From Cruorifilaria tuberocauda (taxonomy: Eukaryota > Nematoda > Chromadorea > Rhabditida > Onchocercidae), in NCBI GenBank assembly GCA_013365365.1, contig JABVXU010000465.1:1-41977 (forward strand): DNA of 41,977 nt, written 5' to 3'. Positions 10,540 through 21,175 of this stretch are shown here, piece after piece. Below the pieces are notes generated by a model. The model worked only from the letters and a program-made list of their open reading frames with translations, searched no databases and was not told where the DNA came from. The translations under genes were made by a program, and so were the position numbers. Each line of letters starts with the position of its first letter. Position 1 is the stretch's first letter.

Positions 10540-13500
10540 ATGGGTAGAAATAAACGGATTTCGGAATGGCTTCTAATAGGAGTATGTGTGATGCATGTAG
10601 TAGTGATACCCTATACCAAAGTTGAAGAAAGCTTCAATGTACAAGCTATCCACGACATCTTATATCATCAGTTAAACTTTTCCAGGGTATGTTGTCATAA
10701 GTTTTTTTTTATAAAAGTTTTGTGAGCAAAACATGTTTTTCTTTGTAATTATACGAAGCCTGTATTATTTTTATGGGCTGTTAATCATGCAGTAAAGCTT
10801 TATTCATATTAAGTTGTATTTGGATGCATTTCACCATGAACGAATTCTGTTTTATATCACTACAGTGGAATGTTGATGTATAAATCATCACTGAGATAAT
10901 GAGATCATATAAAAACATCAAAGCTGTGATTATTTCATCGAGATAATCATTTTTCAAGCTTTGAGTTTGATAAATTAGGTTTATGGTTGCTATTAGAATC
11001 TTTATTAGTTCTATTAGAATTTGTGAATCTCAATTTCCAGTATGATCATCACGAATTTCCCGGAGTGGTGCCGCGTACTTTTATGGGTGCTTTATTAGTT
11101 AGTGTTCCACTTTTCCCTGCAGTCAATTATTTCAAGAGTAATATTACAAAGCACTGGATTTTGTGCGGCGGTTCGTTCAAAGCTTTAATGATACCAGGAA
11201 TATTTCGATTTACTTAATTGTAATATTTAATTATAATTGATATTTTATTATTTAGCTTGATAAACATTTGTAAAATATTTTCAATTTGACATTTTTAAAA
11301 TTTTTTCAACAGAAGCATATTCCAGTGAGATCCGTGCTTGGTCTAACAGTTTTATTCACATTTGGTCGTTTTGCTGAACGAATTGACAAAAAGTTTGGCG
11401 AATTATCGGGAAACTTTCTTAGGTACTTTTTTTTTCTCATAGATTTGGATTTGGAATGCAAGGTTGGTTAGTAGCAAACTTATTATCTGCATAGTCAATA
11501 AGTTTGCTGCATTAATATAGATTGTGATTTGACTGAATATGACTAGTTCGGTACACTAGTTTATTTTAGAGTTCAATAGACTTTTGCTACATACATCCAA
11601 AGTTTTTTTATTATTCATCGAAATACAGAAAACAGTTTTCAAAAATGAACTTAATTTTCTCAAATGTATTGCTTACTTAGTAAGCTTTAGTTTTTGAACT
11701 GGAGGAAAGTTTCAGGTTGACTATGGCAACACAGTTTCATTTTATGTTTTACTGTTCCAGGCCTCTTCCAAATATATTCGCTTTACTTGGAGGTAAGAGT
11801 TTCCGCTCTTGCTTGTAATTCTCGTTTAATTTTTATGTTTAATCAAACTAATTAAGCCTAATTAAAAGTTATCAGCTACTCCATTCCTTTTTCTACTCAT
11901 TTCATTCCCATTTTATAATTTACAAATTGCAGTACTTTGGACTTATCAGAAAATTCTGGATGATCATTGGTTATGTGCAGCGCGAATTGCTACCGTTTTC
12001 ACACTACTCTTTCGATGTGAACTAATGTTATTTTATGGCTGCGTTTTTATATGGCCTGTTTTAACCCGCCAACTATCTCTCTTCGGTTGGAATGGTGCAA
12101 TTGTTCATTGTTTCTCTACTGCATTGCTTACTTTAGGTTAGTCGTATATGTATACATTTGGATTACTAATTTAAATGTTCTGATTTCGTTTAAAAAATTT
12201 TCTTGAACTTGAAAATTCTTTTTTTAATTTCTAAATACTTCGCAGAGTGCAAATTATTTAGGCATATCCGTCCCAATAGATTCTTTCTTATGGCGACGAT
12301 GGGTATGGCCTGAAGGTGAAGTATGGTGGTTCAATGTGATATTGAACAGAAGTCATGAATATGGCGTAAATTTCGATTTTTCTGCTTATAATTAGAAATT
12401 TTTTATTAAAGAATTGCCGAAATTTAAATAATTAAAAACCAGAAATGAAGAATTCTTGGACTTGAAGACTTTGAAAATTGAAGCAGCTGATTTATTTTTA
12501 AAAAATCACCTCCCTTGTAGCAACTCAATAATTTTTTGTTCATTGCAGGTTCAGCCATACTTCTGGTATTTTTATTCCGCAATTCCACGAGCAATGATTG
12601 CTTCAACTCTTCTTATGCCTTTAGGTGCATTGATTGGTAGGTAATCAAAATCTTTTCCATTCTCCTGGCTACATTGGAAATAACGCAAAAACAAGATTGA
12701 AACCAACCATGTTATTATTCAATTATTCAACATTTGTCTTTAAATACGAACATGAAGTATTTTCAACAGTGCTTATATTTGTTATTCAATGTATATGAAC
12801 TTACTATCAAAACAAATAGGTTTTCTTGTTTTCAGATCGTCGTTTATTGCCAATTGTAATACCTGTTACATGTTATATCTTCTTATACTCCTTCCTTCCT
12901 CACAAAGAACTCCGATTTATCATTTACACATTACCTTTTTTGAATGTTTCATCAGCAGTGTTCTGTGCAAGAATGTAAATCATTTAATTTTCAAATTGGA
13001 AAAAACTCTTCAACCTTTTTTCTCATCTTTAAAATTTTTCCTCACCTAATTTTAAATAAAAATAATTAGAAAGAAACAGTGAAAAATTTTTTGAATTGTT
13101 TCAGTTTTTTAGGTAAATTTTGTAAACCGAAAACGTTTTTATCATAAACACAGAAGATTTTGTTAATCATTCTTAACTTTCTGCAAATCTTATGGATATG
13201 TATTTTTCTTTTTTATTTGGATCAATCGCTGGAAGTCGATGTTCGGAATGCTAATGGCTGTTGGAGTAATACTACACTTGATCGTGAATGTTATCGGCAC
13301 TTCTATTTTCCTACTTGCAAGTTCTAGAAATTATCCTGGTGGTGAAGCACTTACTTCCCTTCAGGTATTGTTCATTTATAGTTTTTTATAGTGAGTTCCA
13401 GAGTACATCAGTAATATATTTTGATCTATATTATTTCATTATTCGAGAATAGCCGATGTCAGCATCATTGTTTTCATCTAGCAGTGGCCAACATCAGTTG

Positions 13501-14560
13501 TTACCGAATAAAAAATAATAAAAATCAAAACAGCTGCAAATTCATATTGCACATAATGTACAGTTTTAGGATTGAAAAATTAAAGAAAGCCTGATCACTG
13601 AAAAATGCTACAGTGTAAGTCAAAGGAAGTTTTATGGAAAATCTTTTTCCAAAAAACCGTATTGTTGATGTTTTTTTTTCCAGTATTCGCTGTATTTCAA
13701 TCGAAATAAACCTCTTACCGTTTACATCGATAACTATGCTGCTCAAACTGGTATCAGTCGATTCTTGCAATGGTACGATGCCTGGGAGTAAGTAATTTGA
13801 TTTAAAAAATGTATTAAATTTGCTAGCGTCGAAATTAGCGAAGGTACACGTATTGGAAAGATCATTTATAAGTAGGAGAGAATCAATTAGTCTGGGACTC
13901 AAAGCTCAAAATATTTATTACGAGCTTTTTACATAAAGACAGTAAATTTAAATTTAAGTAATCTCTCAAAATTTTGAAGACAGGAAGAGATCTGTGTTCC
14001 GGATATTACAAGTTATTCTTTCGAATATACAGGTACAATAAAACCGAAAATTTGGGGCCATTGCAACTTGCACAGTTCGACTATTTGTTGATTGGTTCAT
14101 ACACGGAACCTAATATCGTCAGCTTTACCGCACGAAACTTCTCTTCTACTCATCATATTTTATATGATATTAAAGCATTCCAGTAACTTTTTTCTGTCAT
14201 CTGTATTAATTTGTCGCTTAAGATTCTAATCATTTAAATTTTAACATTTTGATAATAGACTTTGCAGTTCAGGGTTATCTATGATTTTGTTTACGGTTGA
14301 GATTTCAGATTTTTCTAAATTAAAAAGTATACCTGCAATTTACAGTAATAGAGTTCTAAAATACTTTTTAGTATTTCAATATTTTCAGAGGTCTGAAATA
14401 TTTTCTAGTGTTTTAAAAAAGTTTTTATTTAAAAAAATGTGTTTTTTTTAGAGGAATTGAATTAGGTAGAATGCGACGGTTTCCATATTATTGGCCTACC
14501 ATGAAGTTCAATGCGCAGTTAGTGGTGTTGGAAAAATTGGATTACTTTAATTCAGTTTAA
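10540..14560 (+). CDS. ALG12: ALG12 dolichol-P-mannose alpha-1,6-mannosyltransferase
   Basis: ER membrane enzyme (GT22 family) that adds the eighth mannose to the dolichol-linked N-glycan precursor. Twelve exons: 10540-10686, 11041-11137, 11326-11422, 11716-11792, 11933-12136, 12262-12365, 12549-12636, 12836-12974, 13220-13364, 13684-13787, 14033-14182 and 14452-14560; about 486 aa, against 488 in human. Conserved blocks: [16 protein letters not shown] near residue 25, [13 protein letters not shown] near 52, [61 protein letters not shown] and NYPGG. Many hydrophobic segments fit a multispan protein. The exon 2/3 join drops about 12 residues relative to human. The exon 8/9 join has the right phase only if exon 9 starts at 13220, where the intron would end in TTTG rather than AG. 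Start chosen as the first ATG after the probable trans-splice site. Confidence 0.9.
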
Positions 14561-14640
14561 ACCATTTAGTTTTAAATATTGTTTTTTTAAATTTTTATGA
14601 ATGAATACGTTCTGATGATTGTGATTTTATTATACATATA

Positions 14641-14672
14641 TATTCATATACATGTATATGTATATGAATAAA
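14641..14672 (+). terminator. Perfect hairpin overlapping the ALG12 poly(A) signal
   Basis: Bases 14641-14653 and 14658-14670 are perfect 13-base inverted arms around a GTAT loop. The right arm runs into AATAAA at 14667-14672, 107 bases after the ALG12 stop. This is the only clear poly(A) signal close to that gene. Both the hairpin and the hexamer are visible directly; a role in 3' end formation is inference. Confidence 0.5.
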
Positions 14673-17600
14673 ATATAGTGCACTTTTTGGCACAGATACT
14701 AATGAGATCTTTGTTTTTTCCTGTTTCAGTAGTTTCAGCACAACATCTTTTATTATCGTTCGTGCTCCGATTTTTGTAGATAGGAAGCCAAAGAGAGAAA
14801 CGAAAGAAAGTTACGAAAGAGAAGGCGAGTAAAATAGATTTGAGGTTCTCTAACGAGAATATCTTCTAAAATCTAAAATTTTAAAGAAAATCTTTGCTTA
14901 ACATTTCATATTTGTTATATTGCTACTTTTTCAATCACTGCCTTGTTCGTTGAGGTCATTCAGTCTACCGTAGGTTACAAATTTAAATTAAAATGCTGTG
15001 ATTCATTTGCTTCCTTTGTTGCCTAAATCTGATTGGAATTTAGTTCGTTAACTTAAATTTATAGGTTGGAAAAAAGTTGGCTTGAGTATAAACTACATTT
15101 TCTATTCATATTATTCTTTGTTTTAGATCTAAAAAACTTTATCGATATAATTAAGCTTAAACTGATTGCTGTTAATGTGCTATTTTGGAACTCCTTTGAG
15201 TAAAAGCAATAATTACAAAACAAATAAATTTAAGGTTTCAAGTATTATATCTTTGTCAAAACATACAAAATGAATTTAGAATAAAATAGAAAACTAAAAT
15301 CGTACTGAATTCGATTTCTATATGTTGCAAATCAAGAAAATCTTTAAATCTTTTATAGAAGCCATGCTGAAAATATTTAGTACAAGAGAAACTTTTCATT
15401 CTTACAAACATCAGTGATTACCGGAATTTGAAATACATCTTATGTCGCCAAAACTGAGTCCTTTTCAATTATTTTATATTGAATGCCTGATTTGCAAGTG
15501 GTAGAGATGATTTTGAAGTTTTATTCATTATTTACTGATAACTGTGGAAGTATGCTCGTTTGATATGAAGTAACACTAACGTTACTTCATATGAGTAGAC
15601 AGAAGAACTATTATGAAATTTTTGCATTAATTTCAATTTTCATAGAAAAATTTCAAGAATAATTTCTTCGGGTACTGATGTTACGCAGTTCACTTGGGTA
15701 TGCAGTCACGTTTATTTGCCACTGAATTCACATTTAATGTTTGCGCGTTAAAAAATTCACTAATTTTTCTCGAAGTACCTTTTTAGCAAAAATATATGCC
15801 AAGCAACCAGTTATTTTAGAATTTTAGATTTAAAGACTTCCACTATAAACAATTCAGATTATTGAATTCCCGAAGGATAATTATGTATAATAGAGAAGCG
15901 ATGGAATGGAATGGTACTAATTATTCTACACAAGTATAAAATGGCATGAAGTTGGGATAAAAGATCGCACCTAAAGGTATACATCATTAAAGTCTAGCTT
16001 TAACTGCCATTTCCATTTTTTTGCTTTTCATTTTTCTTGCCATTTCTGCTATTCGTTACTAATAAGCGAAGTAATTTAAAAGTAAAAGCTTCTTTCATTT
16101 TTCGTTACTTATTGATTGCCTTTCTTTCCAAAATTTTTGAACAAAACTGAAAGTAAATTTTATAATACATTAGGTATCGCAGAAAAATAAATTATATCGG
16201 AAGCTTTCTCTCGATATCTTTACTTATCCTAGAAATATACATTAAATATCTCTGAACCATACACTAAAAACCATACACTTATTTCTAATTAAGAAATAAA
16301 TGGCTTAAAGATCTATAAATCTAATTCCATTTTTCTCATAAGTAATAACTTAATTTTAAACCTATTCTTATATAATTCCGTCTAATGGTCGATAAAGAAA
16401 TTATTTGGATTTCATCCAAATGTAATAGTGACAAGTCTTGCAAGCGTTTAAGATGCCATTATCAATTATCAATGTTATCCTTCTTTTTTCCGTCACTTTC
16501 ACTGACAGTTTACTTAAACCTTTTCCTCTTTAGCGACTTTCGGAAAAGCTAATAATTTGTATGCAAATGAAGTAGGAATGATAATTAGATAATGTTACAG
16601 TTGAACTGAAGAGAAGAAAAACCTAAACAAAAGTAACTTATGTATAAAATTTCTGAAACAAACTGATCACCAGTTAGATGCAGACGCTATTAGTTGGAAG
16701 ATCAGAACGATTCAAATACGGAACAATTCATGACAATTCGTATCTCACGAAAAATTGTTGAAAGTTATTTGGTTGATTTTGATGAAATGGATTAGAAAGT
16801 GGACATTTTTCATTGTCTACAACTAAGATTTTTGTTTACAATTCTCCGATGTCTTTATTCGTTTATTTGCATTTCTGACTTTGTATGCGATTAGCTTAGA
16901 AAATAACGATATTTTTGAAGAAAGGTTAATTGACCAGGTCATCATTGACCTCCATTGTCACCTTGCTATCATTTCTATCTCTCTATGTAATCTCCCATTT
17001 TGACCTTGTACAACTTAAATTGATTATCTTAAACGAGAAATTCACATATGTTTGTTATTACATTCATAAAAATATTAGTCGATCTTCACTTCGATTACAA
17101 AAACACTTTATGCAATTTGGCTAAAGAGAAGTATTTTTAGAAGTATACCTATTGGAACTGATAACTCAGAAAAGCGGAAAATGTTAGTGATTGATAGAGA
17201 TAAGCTAAATTATATCATTTATGGTATAATAATAAATTTGTTCGGTAAGTGGTCAAAGAGAAAGTTGAAGAAAACTTGTCCTTTTCAAATATGCCAATCA
17301 TAGATGGATAATGTTTGTGATTAAAGACGCTGTGCGTCCGTTCCTTTTAATAATATCAAATTGGAAGAGAAATACAGTCAGCCTTCTTTTTATTCTTCAC
17401 ATATTTTCTATGCATTTATGCTATCTCAAGTTTAATTCACCAAAAATATATCTCTACCTCTTCATCATATTGTTCTTCTCTTTCAAGACTTGATTACAAA
17501 TTTTGATTTTAGTTGTTTTTATTCATATTAATCAAAATGTAAGATTAATTTTCCTTTCATTAATTGTGTTGCTTATCATTTCTGAAGCTATACACACTAT

Positions 17601-20600
17601 CATATAATGCTGTTAAATGTATCATTCTTGATGTATTATATCATAATAAAATTTCTTATTTTCATTGTCAAATTGGAAAATGTTGTAGTCCAAAAAGCTC
17701 AATTTCTTAAATCTTTTAATTTCAAATTTGAAACGATAATTCAGAAAATGAAATTTTGCAATGAATTATTGGAAGCTAAATAGAAGTGAGCAATTAGGAT
17801 GATAGATGAAAAGAAATTAATTATAGAGATGCTTCATTCATTTCAGTGCAAAAGAGAAGGTAACACTGTAAAATTCATTAAAGCGGAATTTAGCGAAAGG
17901 TTGAAGAAGCGAAAAACAAAGTGAATGACAAGCAAAATGATTAATTGTTAGCAAAAAAATTTCATCCGAAATTTCATCAATTGCTTTCGATTAAACATTC
18001 CATGGATCAAATGAACAGGAAAATGAAATATTTCTCATCAGATGACATGTTATCTATCATCTGTCACATTTCATTCAGTGCTTACTGGCTATTTCTTTCG
18101 GGAGGAAAAAAAGAATGATTATTTTCCGAAAATTTCAATCACTTAATTATATTTACTTTGTTTCACAGGTGGTAAAGGCTTCACGAATGAGATTGTTAAA
18201 AGCTAATCGAAAAAAATTAATGCTTAAAAATTGAAGGATGTCAAGACTGTAAATGTATATTCCATGCATTAGTTTTTTTTTTCTTTTCTCATCCGTTGAT
18301 TTGAAAATTCTTCTACTAAATATAAACTTAATAAAAATTACTTTTCTTTTTTTTTTACCTGGCTAACTTATTCATTACAAATTGTTCGCAATATAACTAA
18401 AATAATGCAAATTTATTCATGAGCATAGCAGGTAATTTGTATGAGAAAGCTGCGAAAGACATACCTTGGCTTCTCTTATTCGCTAAATATCGAGAAGAAG
18501 AGTGAATAATTTTCTCGACAAATTAGCTATTTCATACATTCCCGTTAATTTCTTATTGACTGAAATGTCTTGTCTACTTATTATTTATTTTCAAAATCTT
18601 TTCTAAATCTACTACTGCAAACTATTAGTGCTTAAAAATAAACCAAAAAGTTTCATATTCAGCAGTACAAGGGTTAAAGGTTATGGAAGCTTGTGGATGT
18701 TAAATAACTATCAGCAACTCTCTTTTGCACCTAATGATTCATTAACGTATATTTACCTCAATTTATGTTAAATTTAGTGTCTTTTCCAACAATATTCTTC
18801 ATATCTAGAGGATACGATTCCTAAAAAAAGTTTTTCCATTCTCAAATAAATTAATAAATTTTTTTATGCATCATAAATTTTTGTTAATCCAATATGAGAC
18901 CAAATTTTTGCACAAATTTATTTTTATCGTTGATTTTGTTCAATTTTAACATTTTTTCTTTGAATTTCCACTTTCAATGTATTTACTACATTTTCCGGCG
19001 ATGTAATTTCAGAATTTCAATTTCATTTTTGTTTCCTCTTCTTTCCAATTAGTCCCAGAAGGGAATTCGATAAAGAAATATGCCATCAACAAAGAAAAGT
19101 CAGAATTAGAGACATATCATCATTGGATGAACCTTCCAATTTCTCTCCTAAATCAAATTGAATCATGAAAATAAGCTTCACAGTGTATCAGATAACATCC
19201 TATCATATCTCTTCTTGAATCGATTCCGATTAATTATATAGAAATATATAAAACTGTGAGTGAAAAAAAGAGTAAAGATAAACATTTGAGGGTATAATGT
19301 TTTTCGAAAAATTGCAAATCATTTTTCTGCTCTATTTGAATACAATAACAATTATTTCGGAAATTTCGAGATAACATGACAATCTTCGAGGAGTAATTCA
19401 GCTTTTGAACAAGTTGATTGATGTTAGTTTAACTCAATGTACTGCCGACATTTGTCTTCTATCATTGTTGCAAATGTTCCAAATTCCGTTTTCTTTTTCC
19501 CTCTGGATGTTTAGACTCGAAAATCGAAATAAAATTTTTGAGCCAAAAGTTTTTTTGAAATGAGCTATTCCGATATTATATACAATTGATAAACTTGAAA
19601 TCAATATTTCATAACTTCAGTTATTCCTACTTTCAAAGCAAGTCAAATTGTAATTTCTCTCTATACTATAATATTTACAAACATTTGTTGTTAATCCTTA
19701 AAAGTGACACTTGCACTTTGTTTATAACAAGTTTACTTAAAGCTTATTCACGATATTAAATGCTAGACTTCAACTAAATCTGTGATTTAGCTAATATTTA
19801 ATTTAGTAATTATATATGCTGTTTGTTTCCAATTAGCTTAAAAAGTAGAACTTCATTTATGTAGATTTGCTTTTTCATTTCATATGAGAGTGATTGAAGT
19901 GTTTGCATTTGATTTGATCTGATCAATCAAATCATTTCCTCCCAACAATCGCTTTATTCATATCCTTACTATGAAATTATCATTGAAAAATTATAAACTC
20001 TGTTGAATTTACACAATATGATTGAGACTAATTTAGTTGATTTATCATAATTTCTTTCTCTTCTCTTATCAAATCATATCAGTCTTCTTGATAAAAAACA
20101 TTCGATTGAATAAGCAATTAGTTATGCATACGGAATGTTGAAATAAGATGAAAAATACGATTGAATGTTAAGATTTCCATCATATTTTATCAATGGGAGA
20201 AATTGCTGCAAGTAAAAGCATTCTGGTCAAGTCAAAATTTATTTTTGTAAGATGAAAGATGCTTGAAAAGGTGTAATTTACTCTAAAATCTAAGATGAGA
20301 GTTACCCTGAACTTCTTCAAGCTGCATTAATAATTTGAAAAGTATATAGACTAAAAAGAATTAGGCTTCTCCACAAATCTCACCAAATCACTCACCCACC
20401 TATCTCATTCTCAGAAAGCTGGCAGTTTTTGGAATTCTTCCTTTCCTGCTCTTTTCTATCCTTCATGCAAGCAAGCTTCTTTCATTGAAATTTCTTTCAG
20501 ATAATTCTTTGCTTCACTAACTCATCTCTTTCCTAAATTATTTCTTACTTGCACTTATTATTTTAGAAAATTTTTCTTGCTGAATTTGATTAACATCCTT

Positions 20601-21160
20601 TTATTTTATGAATAGCTTATCATTTATATTGATAAATAGGAAGATTACTTTAAAGCCTTGTACCTTAAACCATTAGTTAATTTTTTTGTACCTCTAAAAC
20701 CTTCTATTGCTTGTTTACAGCATTTTGACTTCTATAACTCAATCACAATTTTTCATCAATCAGCTAAACTTTTGCAAGCGAACCGTTTCTAAGATCTGAA
20801 GAAAAATTCTCAAATTTTACACATTTGCGAACGCCAGCTGCTGCACTTCAGAACAAAAGTTAGTTCAATTTGTCAGTTGTACATTTTCCTTTTTTTTCAA
20901 CTTTTCAAATGATAGATATTAAGTATCGATTTCTCTTTTAAAGTATAGTAGAAGCAACTATAACTTTTTTAAACTTTCATCTGCCAGATTCAAACTGAAA
21001 ACCTCCATTCTCTATCAATTACTTTTTGACCTTGTCATCTTAACACTTCATCCTAACATTGACAAAGTGTGAATGTTAATTATCAGAAGTTAATTTTTTT
21101 GATTTAGCTTAAAATAAATCTCCGTAAATACTTTAAACATTAGGACAAATTCTTTTTTTC
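14673..21160. other. Gene-poor AT-rich spacer, about 6.5 kb
   Basis: I find no run of exons with agreeing phases on either strand. Two plus-strand frames (16930-17124 and 17311-17493) and one minus-strand frame (21255-21473, just beyond) are hydrophobic or low-complexity and have no splice context. Exon-like fragments with good acceptors occur at 14730-14830 and 18169-18233 but have no partners. A perfect 12-base inverted repeat lies at 15563-15592 and a short 8-base one at 19911-19933. The spacer may carry the promoter of the downstream peptidase, but I see no definite element. Confidence 0.4.
15563..15592. repeat. Inverted repeat, 12-base perfect arms
   Basis: ATATGAAGTAAC at 15563-15574 is followed by the loop ACTAAC and its exact reverse complement at 15581-15592. 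It stands alone in the spacer, about 900 bases beyond the ALG12 poly(A) signal. Function unknown; it could be an unmarked hairpin, a dimer-binding site or chance in AT-rich DNA. Confidence 0.6.
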
Positions 21161-21168
21161 TGATCCAG
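21152..21168 (+). promoter_or_regulatory. Probable spliced-leader acceptor of the M13 peptidase gene
   Basis: CTTTTTTTCTGATCCAG ends at 21168, only 7 bases before the ATG at 21176. A long pyrimidine tract and AG so close to a start codon, with no upstream exon to join, is typical of nematode trans-splice sites. Inferred. Confidence 0.5.
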
Positions 21169-21175
21169 ATTGAAC

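Noticed and set aside
14730..14834. Open frame SSFSTTSFIIVRAPIF after a TTTCAG
   Set aside because: It lies just past the ALG12 poly(A) signal, has no start codon and no partner exon.
16930..17493. Two plus-strand hydrophobic ORFs in the large spacer
   Set aside because: Composition is what AT-rich DNA gives by chance (Leu, Ile, Phe, Tyr, Ser); no ATG context, splice partners or recognisable motif.
18169..18233. Exon-like segment after TTTCACAG (VVKASRMRLLKAN)
   Set aside because: Open for only 21 codons and no upstream exon with a matching phase was found; left as spacer.
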